Source of the DNA: Gigaspora rosea
Lineage: Eukaryota > Glomeromycota > Glomeromycetes > Diversisporales > Gigasporaceae
Length of the DNA stretch: 64,000 bases
Direction of reading: 5' to 3'
NCBI GenBank assembly: GCA_003550325.1
Contig: QKWP01000520.1
Span: 62,357-126,356, forward strand
Shown piece by piece: positions 1-11,290 of the stretch. Every line of letters begins with the position of its first letter. Within the stretch, counting starts at the first letter, position 1. The notes under the pieces are model-generated. The model was given only the letters and a program-made list of their open reading frames with translations, ran no database searches and was not told the origin of the DNA. The translations under genes and the position numbers were made by a program.

Positions 1-960
1 TTTTTTTTATACTAACGTTCCTTTTTTCTTTAGAACTAACGTAGTAGTTAGTATGGAATAGCGCGACAGTTAGAATCTGTTAAGATAGGAAACGCAGGTG
101 GAAAAAATAGTGAGTGTTGGATATTGTTGTCGTTATGGAATTGGAGTTGAAAAGGATGAACGTAAGGCTAGGATATTTTTTTTTCTTTTCTTTTTTTTTT
201 TTTTTTACAGTACTAACGTTTCTTTTTTTCTTTAAAATAAACATAGTACGAAACATAGCGCGATAGTTAGAAGTGGAAAAAATAGTTTTTTTTACAATAC
301 TAAAGTTTCTTTTTTTTCTTTAGAACGAACATAGTACAAAATGTAGCGCGATAGTTAGAAGTGGAAAAATAGTGTTGGATATTGTTATCGTCATGAAATT
401 GGAGTTGAAAAGGATGAACATAAGGCTAGGATATTTTTTTTCTTTAGAATGAACATAGTACGAAATATAGCACAATAGTTAGAAGTGGAAAAAATAGTGT
501 TGGATATTGTTATCGTCACGGAATAGGAGTTGAAAAGGATTAACGTAAGGCTAGGATATTTTTTTTTCTTTTTTACAGTACTAACTTTTCTTTTTTTTCT
601 TTAGAACGAATGTAGTATGAAACGTAGCGCGATAGTTAGAAGTGGAAGAATAGTGTTGGATATTGTTATCGGCATGGAATTGAAGTTGAAAAGGATGAAC
701 GTAAGGCTAGGATTTTTTTTTTTTTTTTTTACAGTACTAACGTTTTTTTTCTTTAGAACAAACATAGTACAAAATGTAGCGCAATAGTTAGAAGTGGAAA
801 AAATAGTGTTGGATATTGTTATCGCTATGGAATTGGAGTTGAAAAGAATAAACGTAAGGCTAGGATATTTTTTTTTTTTTATATTACAGTACTTTTTTTC
901 TTTAGAATGAAATGAACGTAGTATGGAACGTAGCACAATAGATAGAACGGATGGTAGTTC
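1..960 (+). repeat. Tandem array of Sel1-like repeat units with intron 3' ends
   Basis: About seven units of roughly 155 bp, some truncated, run head to tail. Each begins with a T-rich tract containing a TACTAAC-type branch point (10-16, 211-217, 298-304, 579-585, 735-741) followed by a polypyrimidine tract ending in TTTAG (AG at 32-33, 322-323, 446-447, 603-604, 755-756, 904-905), which looks like the 3' end of an intron. The exon-like rest of the unit encodes, in one frame, variants of GYCYRHGIGVEKDERKAR. That matches the core of a Sel1-like repeat (G.CY..G.GV..D..KA). One unit has a stop (GAT-TAA) and another reads EKNKRKAR. This looks like a duplicated, decaying piece of a Sel1-repeat gene. 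Sel1 proteins are strongly expanded in arbuscular mycorrhizal fungi. The intron reading is inference. Confidence 0.7.
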
Positions 961-1780
961 GGGATGTAGCAAGATAGTTAGTATAGGATGTAGCATATAT
1001 ATTATAGTTAGTAGCACAATAGTTAGTATGGGCGTAACATAATAGTTAGTATAGGATTTAGTATAATGTATTCTTTCAAGAGGGTTAGGGTAGTATAGTG
1101 CGGGATTAGGGTTAGGGTAGCACAGGATTAGTATAAGATATTTATAATGTATAAATGATATTATAAATAAATTTAAATAAATATATAAATAAAAATATAG
1201 TAAATAAATTAGTATAATATAACTAGTTAATTCGCTCTAAATTTTGGCCCGAATTAAGCTTAATTCAGGTTATTACACTTTTTATTATTTAATAAAAATT
1301 TGCGCAGAATTTGTTAAAAATTTTTCTTCAACTATATTTGTGGGGTCGCAGATCTTCGCAGATTTTTGATTATTGTTGGGTTTTAAAAATCTGCGCAGAT
1401 CTGCACCTAAAAAATTCTCCCAATGTCAAACAAAAAACAAAAATGTAAGCAAACTAAATAAAAAAAATAAACAAAGCCCCAAATCTCCATTTCGAGTTCA
1501 TGTTTTTGCAATTTAGAAATCGTCAAAGGTTTTTGCAAAGTGCCGGAATAAAATAAATTAATAAAAATAAAAAAACTAAAACAAAAAATATGAAACAAAA
1601 AAGTAAATAAAACAAAACATTGCAAAAACTTGCAAAAACTTGCATTCTTGAACTTTCGAAATTGCTAGAAAAAGTAGTTGTGTGTTCTTGCAAGGCTGAG
1701 TTAAGTACCAAAAAGTCACTGAATTTCTTGCAAAGTGCTAGTGGTAAAGTGTAAAAATAAAATAAAAAAAATTAAAAATT
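961..1780. other. Decayed array tail, telomere-like repeats, AT-rich filler
   Basis: After the Sel1 units the sequence decays into short repeats of atagttagtat/gtagcac. TTAGGG-type repeats lie at 1082-1124. From 1205 there is AT-rich DNA holding an inverted pair around GCAGATCTTCGCAGAT (1347-1408). The same AGATCTGC motif bounds the palindromic block at 11770-12430. No credible gene is seen; the ORFs here are low complexity. Confidence 0.5.
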
Positions 1781-2779
1781 TTTTTTTTTATATAATTGCA
1801 ATGTCGCATGCAAGTAGATTTTTATTAGGTTTTTTAGATAATACATTCTTGGTTAATGAGAGTACATATAGCCACACGTGCAACTTTTGGTTGCCTATTT
1901 TAAGTAGTCCGCCCGAAGGTTCTACACTATACGCCGTACCTGTAACCTAACTAGAAGATTACCCATTTAAACTCTCTGGTGTCCCCTGTCCTGTATCACC
2001 CACCACAATCACACCTATACATAACCTCGTGCTGCTTCAATTGAAGACCACCCAGATCGACATTTGGCATACTACTTGCGCCCTAATTCTATAGGTAATC
2101 TAGTAGCATTCCAACTGCCGGATTACCCTAGGAAGGGTGTAGTACAACCCCCCTAATCTTTTCTATATCCCACACATTTCTAGATTAGGTATTGAATACC
2201 TTCGCAATGGCCAAGACCACCACTAGCAGTCAGGGCTAACCATTAAACCGCACAGTATCCTTGCCCTTGCAAGGTTCATTCTGATCCCGATACCTACATC
2301 ACCAGTCCTATAACCGATCCCTCCCAAACTACCAAACCAGTTAGCCCGGATAGGTCGTTGTACCTCAGCTTTAGGTGCCTTTTTGGTTAACTTCCCTTGG
2401 TTCTTAATTCTATAGTATAGGACAATTCTATAGTATAGGACCTTTTTCTCCTGTTTTTCGGCGGCCAGGTTGGTGCCCCACTTGCTCCAGGGTGTTCATC
2501 CAGTTCTTCGGTCTCAAATTCTGGATCTGCAGTATCGTCGAAAATCTTTATTACCTCCTTACTCGGGTCTTGCCAAACGGTGTATCACAGAACACAACTT
2601 CGCCCGAAAGCTCCCATTCAAGATGGTAACCAAGGACTACAGTTAATGTACCCAACCAATCGTCGAATAAATGTTACCGATACACAGGCCTATTTTTCTA
2701 AATCGTCTCTAGTGAGATTTGAACTCTAGACCTGCCGTTTGGGGTGACAACTTAACAACTTCCCTAAGTCGCCACACCT
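1781..2779 (-). mobile_element. Long tRNA-headed SINE-like retroposon, copy A
   Basis: Read on the minus strand, the element starts with a tRNA-like head (2779 down to about 2700) containing an A-box-like segment and a B-box-like AGTTCAAATCT, and ends in an A-tail (plus-strand T-run 1781-1789). It is flanked by an AT-rich direct repeat, AAAATTAAAAATT at 1768-1780 and AAAATTAAAAAATT at 2780-2793. Body segments match copies at 5821-6535 and 61828-63136, for example CACACGTGCA followed by AGTAGTCCGCCCG near the 3' end. There is no ORF. At about 1 kb it is long for a SINE. It is presumably mobilised by a LINE, but the 3' end does not visibly match the LINE at 50403-57931. Confidence 0.72.
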
Positions 2780-3250
2780 AAAATTAAAAAATTAAAAAAT
2801 AAAAAAAAAATATAAATAAAAAAAAACAAACCGAACTAAATAAAACAAAACAAAACTAAACAAAACTAAACAAAACCAAAAAAAACAAAAGAAAAACAAA
2901 AAAACAATGTAAAATTAATAGAAGATCTAAATTATAAACAAAAAAAAAACAAAGATCTAATCTGATCTTGTAGTACAATCATCGAAAATTATCAAACCAT
3001 TTTGAAAATATTAGTTAAATGCATTTTTGATATGATCCAGGTTACAGATTATCCTAAAATATTTCAAATGTATTTGAAATATTAAAAAGAAAAAAGAGAA
3101 AAAAAAAGAGAAAGAAAAAAGAAAAAAAGAAGAGAGAAGTAAAAGAGAAAGAGGGTAAAAGGGAGAGAAAAAGAGAGAAGAAAAAAAAGGAGAAGGGGTA
3201 AAGATCGTTCAAAACGGGCTTTTTTTTTTTTTTTTTTTTTTTAGAGAATA
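2780..3250. repeat. Low-complexity A-rich and purine-rich tract
   Basis: 2780-2960 is A-rich with short tandem aaacaaaacta repeats. 3075-3200 is an almost pure GA tract on the plus strand, followed by a T-run at about 3220-3241. The minus-strand reading frame across it (K/F-rich) is a composition artefact. No gene is seen. Confidence 0.6.
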
Positions 3251-3885
3251 CAGTCAGACCTCCATAAGTGCACGTTGTCAGGACCGGCACTGAGGCGTGC
3301 ATTTAGAGGGGGTTGCAATTAGGGAATAGCCAATAATATCATGGTAAAAATTATGATCACATGTGCATATAGCCGCTTATTATATACATGCACATACGTA
3401 CACAAGTTTTAATATTATTTTACAATAGAAAATTTGGACATATTGAATTTTTATATTCAAAGCCACCTGAAATTGCCTAATTTCTATACAAACACTTGAA
3501 ATCAAGCAATCTACAAAATTTTATTAAAAATTCCAATATTTAGTACAGATGTTATTCTGCCAACGAAGCATAAATGGGGCGACAAAGGCGATGATATGTA
3601 ATACTATTAGTATAATTTATTAACAATTACAATGATACAATTAATATTGCTACAGTATATAATGATCATACTTTTTTTACATCTAAAATCAATCATTTTA
3701 ATTGGTTATCGATCACGTGAGTGCATTTACAGAGGGACTTTATATATAATGGGCCAAAAAAATAGCATGCACGTGCAGAATAAAGAACGTGCATTTACTT
3801 ATAAGTCCCATGGTGGGCCCACATTTCTATCGTGCATTTAAGGAGGGGTAGCATTTATGGGAGTAGCATTTAGGGGGTCTGACTG
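3251..3885. mobile_element. Pogo/Tc1-mariner-type TIR element with GCATTTAGGG motif
   Basis: The ends are CAGTCAGACCTCC (3251-3263) and its complement GGGGTCTGACTG (to 3885), with TA on both outer sides (3249-3250, 3886-3887), the target duplication of the pogo/Tc1-mariner group. Inside, TGCATTTAGRGGG-like words recur near both ends. There is no transposase ORF, so it is non-autonomous. A truncated relative occupies 7715-7801. Confidence 0.75.
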
Positions 3886-3887
3886 TA

Positions 3888-4173
3888 GTTTGTTTTTTTT
3901 TTTAAGATTTTTTTTTTAGATGGGTATAAGAAATTTTTAAAAATTTTTTTCATTTTTTTTTTTATCTGGTGATCCGGTTGAAATTTTTGTGATGTGGTCA
4001 AAACACCATGTAATCGTTAAAGATCTGCTAATCATAATATATTGTTTCAAATAATTATAATTATAATCGATTTATAGATATATAATGATTTAATATAAAA
4101 AATGATATATATCGATTATAGATATATATCGATTTTTATCCAATTAATTGATATATAACGATATTTTAATCGA
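3888..4173. repeat. ATCGATATAT motif array, left part
   Basis: 3888-4020 is T-rich with no recognised feature. From about 4045 the sequence is built of ATCGATATATA/TATATATCGAT words in both orientations, continuing after an inserted element (4182-4467) to about 4545. The same motif bounds the block at 9221-11290. Clear TIRs and a target duplication were not found for this array. Confidence 0.55.
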
Positions 4174-4181
4174 TATATACT

Positions 4182-4467
4182 TAGGGTTCCTCAAATCCAA
4201 ATCAAATCAAATATTGGGTCAATTTGAATTTGATCAAATCAAATTGACCCTGATTTGAATTTGATTTGATTCAAATATTTGGATTTGAATTTGATTTGAA
4301 TTTGAATTTTTAATAGTAATTTTCAAATCAAATCAAATATTTGTCAAATCAAATCAAATTTGGCCAGATTTGAATTTGATCAAATCAAATATAGTCAAAT
4401 TTGAATTTGAATTTGATCAAATATTTGATTCAAATATTTGAAGATCAAATCAAATTGCGGAACCCTA
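4182..4467. mobile_element. Non-autonomous hAT-type element, TCAAATC array
   Basis: The termini are TAGGGTTCC and GGAACCCTA, flanked by the exact 8-bp duplication TATATACT (4174-4181 and 4468-4475), the hAT signature. Nearly the whole 286-bp interior is TCAAATC/GATTTGA words in both orientations. It inserted into the older ATCGATAT array, so it is younger than that array. It codes for nothing. Confidence 0.82.
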
Positions 4468-4475
4468 TATATACT

Positions 4476-4545
4476 GATATTTTATAATCGATATAAAACG
4501 ATTAAGTGCTATATATCGATCAATATTTATATATAAAATTTTTTA
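4476..4545. repeat. ATCGATATAT motif array, right part
   Basis: Continuation of the array interrupted by the TCAAATC element, with AATCGATATAAAACG and TATATATCGATC words. It ends before the LINE-derived sequence. Confidence 0.5.
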
Positions 4546-4989
4546 ATGACAGGTCATAGACTCAGAAAATTGTGGAGGCAATACAAACAATATTAGCAGA
4601 AAAAATTTGCATTATTAGACAACACTAGAAAATTACTCAAAAATTTCAGAAAAACAACTAAAAAAAATCCAAAAGGTGGACTCAAATAGTAAATTAAATG
4701 AAGAAACATAAGAAAGCCCTCTTACTAACAGAGTGCAGTTTAAGTGATTATGGTACGCAGGAAATAGAAAATACCTTTATTAAGCAAGAGGAAAAAAATC
4801 AAGTAGAAAAGTATCAGAGGAAGTTTTATTAGATGGAAAAGTCAATAAGGAGTTAATGGAAATGGAAAAAGAACCAGTAGGAAAAAAGAAAAAAAACAGC
4901 CAAGTTTGATACAAATAGATACAGAAAAAGAAAATAAAAAAGAAGATAAAAGAGAAGGGACGGAAAATATAGAAATGTACACTCTATGG

Positions 4990-5241
4990 CGGTGTTGTCA
5001 CTTGGACATGTCCATACTATGTTTTTTGTCCAATGTCCAAGATTGTCCAAAATCGTCCAAGCCTATGTCCCATGTTTAACTAATCAATAAAGTAATTTAA
5101 AAAAATATATAATTATATATTTTTTTAGGTGCTGGACTCATTGGTGAAAAAATTAAAATAGATTATCATAATAAAATTTTAAGTAATTTTAATTTGAAAA
5201 AATGTCCAAAATGTCCAAAATGTGTCCAAGTAACAACACTG
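4990..5241. mobile_element. Small TIR element with TGTCCAA words
   Basis: The termini are CGGTGTTGTCACTTGGACA and, inverted, CAGTGTTGTTACTTGGACA. TTGGACA/TGTCCAA words cluster at both ends of an AT-rich core. CAGTGTTG ends are common in hAT elements, but no clean 8-bp duplication was found here. The core resembles 31450-31600, where the terminal words are GTCCACA/TTGTCTACAA instead. Confidence 0.55.
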
Positions 5242-5820
5242 ATAGAGGGTATACCCAGAAATACAGCAGAGGTCCTATTATTCTGTCAGTTGAAACAAGT
5301 TAAGGCAAAGTTAGTTTTTATCCCGCTCAACAATAATCTGAATCCTAGAAGTTTAGCCTTCGTCTATTTTAACAATGAAGAAGATATAAACAAAGCTAGT
5401 AATACAAGAATCAATTATGATAATACACACCTTTTTTGAAGAAATACAACAGGAGGAAACAGAGCAGAAAAGCAAAATATACTTACAGAAAAGATAAATA
5501 GAGATAGCTTACACCTAGATGACAGAAAGTAAAAAAGACCGAATCAGGAAGAAGATAAAGCATTATTCAATATTAACCAGAGAACCATGTCTAGATTTAA
5601 CAAGAAAGATTATGCGCATGATAAAGAAAATGAAGCCACAGAATGATTGGGGCAAAGAAACTACTATAAGGAAAAGAAAAGAAATTGTATTAAGAATAAA
5701 AAAGGAATAGTATACAGTAAAACACTTGAAGGAAAGTTAGAAGAAATTTTACAACGTTTGGAGAAAATAGAAGTGAGCAGCTCAGGAGTAGACAGAAGAG
5801 ATATACAAAGAGAGAGAGAG

Positions 5821-6535
5821 AAGGGTGTGGCGCCTTAGAGAAGTGGTCAAGGTGTCACCCCCAAGCGGCAGATTGACAGTTCAAATCCCACTGGTGACGT
5901 TTTGAAGTTAAATCTGCGTTCGATGATTGTGGCTTATGAGCAGTTGGGCACTAAACCTGTAACCTTGGTTCCACCATCTTGAATGGGAGCCTGCGGGCGC
6001 AATGATGTATGTGTTACATCGCAAATCCAGGGAACCGGAAAAAACCCACAAGAACCCGTTTGGCAAGACCCGAGTTAGGAGGTAGTGAAAATCGGTCCTT
6101 ATGGTATGTGCCAGAGAAGGCAGATACTTCGATTAGAACGAACCTAATAAAGGGCAGGTAGCCTCGGTTACCAATCTGGGCAATGGTACATGTATGGGAC
6201 ATGGAATTTGTTCCGGTAGGCTCTTGTGCGAGGGTAAAGTAGCCCTTAGGTCGTCGATATCTAAAAGGGTTGTGGCCTACAATATCTGCATTAAATGTAG
6301 TGCGTCGGTAGTAATAGGAGGACCATGAACCAAAGGGTTTAAATAGACAATTCCCGTAGTTGGGTTGTAGGTATGGCAGCTAGTGTAGAACCTGCGGGCG
6401 GACTACTTAAATTAGGCACCAAAAGTGCACGTGTGGCTAGTTGTATCCTCATTCATGTAACAAATATTACGTCACTATAACTCATAATAAAATTCTGGCC
6501 ATAGCACACGGCCTCTAAACTTAAAAAAAAAAAAA
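5821..6535 (+). mobile_element. Long tRNA-headed SINE-like retroposon, copy B
   Basis: It is flanked by a perfect 16-bp target duplication, ACAAAGAGAGAGAGAG (5805-5820 and 6536-6551). The head (5825-5900) is tRNA-like, with an A-box-like TTAGAGAAGTGGTCAA (5835-5850) and a B-box-like AGTTCAAATCC (5878-5888), the layout of a class II tRNA. It ends in an A-run (about 6522-6535). It inserted into a decayed LINE ORF1. Minus-strand ORFs at 6014-6202 and 6453-6656 overlapping it are not genes. Confidence 0.85.
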
Positions 6536-6751
6536 ACAAAGAGAGAGAGAGGTGCCCAAATGCTCCTAAAAGTTGTGAAGATTGTACAAAAAAAGAAGTT
6601 GGCTGTAAGGGATTGGCTGCTTCTACAAAAAAGCCAACTACAAAACAATCAGCCAAAACATCCGAGTAAAATAGGGGTACATATAGAAAGGATGGAGGAG
6701 GACTTAAGGGATAAAGAATTAGAGAGAGTACAGTAAGAAATCAAGAAGAAG

Positions 6752-7714
6752 ATAAAGAGAACATAAGGGAAAATGTTGGAATATGCCAACCGGCTAATAT
6801 ATAAAAAAACAGGTCATCCGATTCCTTTTATTAGAAACATTATACAGTACTGCAATAGGAGGAACTTTTGTTTCCAATGATTTCTGGGATTGACATTACA
6901 CAAGTATTTATACAGCATAGTACTATAAAACCAGAATTTTTCGGATCTAAGCAAACTTAAAAAAAAAATAACAATCGATACAACACTTTATTAACAAAAG
7001 AACTTCCTAGCAAGCGTCTCTTTGTTGAATTATAGTAAATCATGGTGAATCACACCGAATCACGCAATAAAAGGTAGATATACTAAGAGTTAAAGTATTG
7101 TCTACCATATAGCAGAAGGTAATAAAAATAGATTGTATTGCTTAATCTATAACTTTTAACGTCGTTTTTTTTGTTTTTTCGACTTTTTTCTTTTGTTATC
7201 CAAATAATTAATTTGTTTATTTCATTTATAAATTTTATGTAGACTGTTTTAGTATTCTCTATAAAATGTTCGATTCATTTTATATATGTGATAGTATAGT
7301 TTTGTTAATTATAGATGAAGAATAAAAAATGGGAATAAAGAGCATGTTTTTTGTTCGGGAGATGATAATTCCACTACTGGCAAAAGTGATGATTGAAGTT
7401 TTAACTTGTTATAAAAAACTTTTTTAATAAAGTTTTTGTGTTTATAAGCTATAATTTAACCTGGGTAAATAGTTTTATTTATTTACAATGCGAGTTAGTT
7501 TGCTTTCAAAGTTACAAAAGAAATTGTAATATGTTTAATAACTACACAAATCGTATAATGGAATAACAGATTGCATTACCCGATTACAATCGGGTGACCC
7601 ATTTTTAATCAGATAATCGGTTTTAGTTTCTGTTAACCGGCTACCAACCAGTTTTCACCTGATGGTTCACGGTTTGAGATTTTCAATTTGGTTTGAAACC
7701 CTAAGTGTTATATT
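6752..7714. other. Unassigned AT-rich sequence
   Basis: No gene is seen. 7570-7705 holds short inverted words (CCCGATTACAATCGGG, AACCGGCTACCAACC) ending in TTTGAAACCCTAAG, which resembles the right end of an array-type hAT element (AACCCTA terminus). No matching left end was found. Confidence 0.3.
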
Positions 7715-7801
7715 AAGTTGGGCCAAAAAAAAGCCATGCATTTAGAGAAATTTTTATTTAGATATGCATTTAGGGAGGTTGCATTTAGGGAGATCTGACT
7801 G
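7715..7801. mobile_element. Truncated pogo-like element end
   Basis: It ends GGGAGATCTGACTG followed by TA (7802-7803) and contains ATGCATTTAGGGAGG words, matching the right end of the element at 3251-3885. The left part is missing. Confidence 0.55.
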
Positions 7802-7803
7802 TA

Positions 7804-7902
7804 TCAATATTAACCAATTAGAATTGAGATAGAGTGATCACACCATACATGGATAGGGTGGCTACTAAGTAAAAAATATTACATAATTTATGGTATGCCC
7901 CT
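7804..7902. mobile_element. Partial PIF/Harbinger-like MITE
   Basis: Similar to the complement of 41362-41450, including GATCACACCATACATGGAT and GCTACTAAGTAAAAAATAT, ending in GGTATGCCCC next to TTA. Only one terminus is recognisable. Confidence 0.5.
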
Positions 7903-7917
7903 TAAAAAAAATCCAGG

Positions 7918-8648
7918 TCTTAAAGAAATATACTGTATTTTATGTCCATTTGCACAAGCTTTGACATTTATGGGCGGTGATTACTATCCGACACTAAGTA
8001 TAATGTATCCCACTATATAACATCTTTTTAAAGTTTTGAATCAAATAGAAGATAAACTTACATACTTAGAAGCTATTAAAATGCACTAAAGTCTCCGCAC
8101 ATTAATAGCATCTCGGTGGGATGATCCAAAAATAATCGGGTGGTTTGCCATATTTCTTGATCCTCGCTTCAAAACCTAATTAACTGTCTTACATGCAATA
8201 CAAGAAAAAGTGGTTAAGGAATTACATAAAAAAATTGAACTCTCCAATAAAGAAAATACCTTATCAACTACCAATCAAGCTCTAGATACAGAAATGTCTT
8301 CTTTTTTTGATGATGAAATCGAACCTTCATCCTTTTTCTCAAATTGATACAGAAGTTCAAATGTATTTTTCAATTCCACTACTCCCTAAATATGATCTAA
8401 ATGACCTGCGTTATCAAGAGTGCAATCCATTAAGTTGGTGAAAAGAACACAAATGCACTTTACTTCTTGCTGAACTTGCATGAATTTTTCTGGGCATTAC
8501 TGTGACTTCCGTGCTCTCAGAACGTCTCTTTTTGGATGCCGGAAACACTATAACGGATAAGCATAACTGTTTGAATAAAGATACAGTTCACGATCTATTG
8601 TTTTTAAAAGAAAATTCTAAAATAGTTAATGTATACGTTGGCTTATAA
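7918..8648 (+). pseudogene. hAT transposase relic, C-terminal half
   Basis: With frame changes, the translation parallels the hAT transposases at 34556-36648 and 58019-61757: MGGDYYPTLSIMYP, ASRWDDPKIIGWF then LDPRFK, and the C-terminal dimerisation segment (SERLFLDAGNTITDKHN, then VHDLLFLKENSKIVNVYVGL and a stop). At least five in-frame stops and several shifts are present. It is more diverged than the other two copies, so it is an older insertion or a different subfamily. The N-terminal BED finger is absent. Confidence 0.8.
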
Positions 8649-8649
8649 A

Positions 8650-9220
8650 TGTTTTTCAAATCAGGAAAGCATAACAATGCTTAAATCTCAAAATTATGAG
8701 CACCCCTTTCGATTTTTTTTTTGAATTTTTTTATTTATAAAATTTTATTAAATTTTTAAAACATATAAAATTTTTCTTTAAACTATCTATCCGCTTATTA
8801 ACATATAAAAAAACTTCTGAATGCTTTTGAATTTTGACCCAACCACTTATGAAAATTAAAATTAAATTATTAATTGTATCTATTCTGATGGTTAGAATAT
8901 GGTTTAGTAAAAATCTTAAATATAACTTACACAATAATGTTGTATTCTGTTGAAGATACAAGTCCAAAATCTTAAAAGCTATCAATTAGTTTTTTGATCT
9001 TGAAAACCTTCCCCAAAACGAGTTGAGATTTTTACTATATGTATGTACATACGTACTGTACGTACTAAAATTTATTAGAACAAGTGACTTGTGTGTTAAT
9101 ATATACAACTAATAAAAATGAATTTGTTTCTCTAAGTGCACCCTATATAAATGCACTCTGTATCCAACACACAGTATAAGATCTAATCTCTATGACCAGC
9201 CAATCATCATCAGGAAATTT
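8650..9220. other. AT-rich sequence, nothing recognised
   Basis: Probably the 3' flank of the hAT relic and unrelated filler. A small palindrome lies at 9042-9065 (GTATGTACATACGTACTGTA). The minus-strand ORF at 8731-8985 has no recognisable domain and AT-driven composition. Confidence 0.4.
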
Positions 9221-11290
9221 TTTATATAGATATATATCGATATATAACAATTAATCGATATATATCGATTAAAAATTAACGATATATATCGATAAACTAG
9301 TTATATATCGATATATATCTATAATCGATAGATAGCGATTTCTATCGTACCGATATATAGATTAAGATATTAATCGCTATATAGTATCTCATACTATGTG
9401 ACGTACCAGAGATCTCTTTTTTTTATTTTGATTCTCGATCTTTTTTTTTTATACTTTATTTTTTTTATACTTTATTTTTTTTATACTTTATTTTTTTTAT
9501 ACTTTATTTTTTTTTATACTTTATTTTTTTTATACTTTATTTTTTTTATTTATTTATTTTTTTTTTTTCGTTTTACATTTATTTTTCTTTTGTTTTCGTT
9601 TTATATTTTTTTTCATTTTCTATTTATATATTTTTTTTCGGTTTATATTTATTTTTTTTTTGTTTTTATTTTTTGTTATTTTTTTTTTCTTTATATATAT
9701 ATATTTTTTCTTTATATATTTTTTTCTTTATATATATATTTTTTTTCTTTATATTTTTTTTTATTTTTTACCGTTTTTTTAATCTTTTTTTTAACGCTTT
9801 TTTATATTTATTATTTATTTATTTCTTTTTTTCTTTTTTTTAATTTTTTTATTTATATTTTTCCTTCGTTTTGATTTTTTTTTATATTTATTTTTTTTTT
9901 TTACTCGTTGTCTTTTGTTTTTTCATATTTATTTATTTATTTTTTTTTTCTTTTAGAATGTAGAAGACTTTACTTGAACTTTCGAAAATATTAAATACTG
10001 ACCATGTTGATATTGAAAGATCTTTTCTCAACGCCCCAAGTGGATTATAAGAATTGTGGAGTGGAGATTTGCCTTACGGAAGTAAGTTTGTTTTTGGGAA
10101 TGGGAAATTATTATTGGAAAGAAAGTAGGTTGCACAAATCTACATAAAGATAAGTATTTTTTTTAGTACGTTTTTTTTTTGTTATTACAACTAATACAAA
10201 TAATTTTTTGGTGTTTTCTTGCGGCGTTTTTTGGTATTTTGACATCATTCTTGCGGTGAAGTAATGCCATTCTTGCAATGAAGCAATGCCGTTCTTGTGG
10301 TGAAATGACGACCTTCTTGCGGTGAAATGACAGCGTTTTTGCAGTAAAATGATGGTGTTCTTGCAGTGAAATAACGTCGTTATTGCAGTTAAGTAACAGC
10401 GTTCTATTTTTGCCGTTTTGTTAATATTGTTTAAGAAGTTTTAGGCTCTTGACGTTCTTGTTGGTAAATAAGTCTACGTCTAGTAGTTTTTTATTTTAGG
10501 TAAGTCGCTTTGGTGCGTCGTTGTTGTTGTCGTCTTTGGAGCCTTGCGGTGATTCGACATTGTGGTAAGTAAAGTGCGACTTTCTTGTAGTAACTTAACG
10601 GCGTTTTTGAAGTGAATTGACAGTGTGTTCGTACGTGTTCTTGTGAATTATAGTGTTCTTACGGTATTCTTGTACGCGTTCTTGTAGTGAAGCGACGGCG
10701 TTCTTGTAGAATTCGACAATGTTCTTGTGGTGATTATATGGTGTTCTTGTAGTAACTTGGATAGCATTTTTGTAGTGAATAGATGCTTGTAGTGAATTCT
10801 TGTATATTGGTGATTTAATGCTGTTATTGTGGTGTTCTTGCAGTGAATTGATGGCATTTTTGTGGTAAGTTGAGTATGGTTGTATGCATTCTTGTGATGA
10901 AAATAATATAATACCTAATATTGTAATAAAAAAAAATATTTATATTTTTGATATATACCATAGCAATTATAGAATTATATAGTAATTATGTAATGTAAAA
11001 ATATATAAAGTTTTTTAATAAATTAATTTTTTTTAAAATCGAATTTTTTTAATTAAACATTTTTTATTATTAAAATATTAATTGTTTTTATATTGATTAT
11101 ATATTGATTATTAACTATTATGGATATATATCAATTATAATCACTATTGATATATTGGTTATATATCGATTAATATCTATATTAGATGGATATCTATCGA
11201 TTATTACCGATTATTATTGATTACTATCTTAATCGATAGTCCTCATCAGAGGGAATTTAAATCGATTACTATCCAATAATGATAAAAATT
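9221..11290. mobile_element. Candidate large element bounded by ATCGATATAT arrays
   Basis: Both ends are arrays of ATCGATATAT/TATATCGATTA words (9229-9395 and 11092-11290). Between them lie a polypyrimidine tract (9410-9955, with a tandem TTTTTTTATACTTTATT unit at 9440-9545), a GT-rich degenerate tandem repeat (10200-10900) and AT-rich DNA. The layout matches the confirmed hAT-type elements at 23582-28209 and 58330-59880, but no convincing 8-bp duplication was found, so the ends are approximate. The poly-F reading frame at 9398-9874 is an artefact of the T-rich tract. Confidence 0.45.
10200..10900 (+). repeat. Degenerate TTCTTGYRGTGAA minisatellite
   Basis: Some 25-30 imperfect copies of a roughly 20-30-bp unit (GTTCTTGCGGTGAAATGACG and variants) lie on the plus strand. 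Donor-like GGTAAGT occurs at about 10498, 10565 and 10864. No protein is implied. The minus-strand ORF at 10648-10857 is a shadow of the repeat. Confidence 0.65.

Larger units (their letters stand above)
4546..6750 (+). pseudogene. Decayed LINE ORF1 region
   Basis: Fragments in several frames resemble ORF1 of the LINE at 50403-57931. The peptide around 5236-5400 (IPRNTAEVLLFCQLKQVKAK then FIPLNNNLNPRS and FVYFNNEE) parallels IPQYAQEVLLLRQLRKFNAK, FIPINSNGNPKT and VYFENRS of the intact copy, a second RRM-like domain. The tail around 5720-5800 (LEGKLEEILQRLEKIE) parallels LLEEILKRLVRLEE. Stops and frame changes abound, so it is dead. It is interrupted by a small TIR element (4990-5241) and by a SINE (5821-6535), and continues weakly to about 6750. 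The K/C/P-rich start of the open frame at 5194 belongs to the inserted TIR element, not the LINE. Exact ends are uncertain. Confidence 0.6.

Noticed and set aside
1082..1124. Chromosome end
   Set aside because: The TTAGGG repeats are short and degenerate, and many similar tracts lie inside transposons; nothing indicates a true telomere.
5194..5235. Zinc-finger-like KCPKCPKC start of an open frame
   Set aside because: It is read from repeated TGTCCAA words of an inserted TIR element and is not a real CxxC domain.
5825..5900. Functional tRNA gene
   Set aside because: A- and B-box-like segments are present, but the sequence is the head of a three-copy retroposon with an A-tail and target duplications, and no clear anticodon stem could be assigned.
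9398..9874. 158-codon open frame rich in F, Y, L and I
   Set aside because: It is translation of a T-rich tract with an 18-bp tandem repeat; there is no domain or codon bias.
9221..11290. Confident hAT call for the ATCGATAT-bounded block
   Set aside because: TCATCATC/TCCTCATC near the ends match at 7 of 8, but the adjoining termini are not convincing inverted repeats, so it is left as a candidate only.
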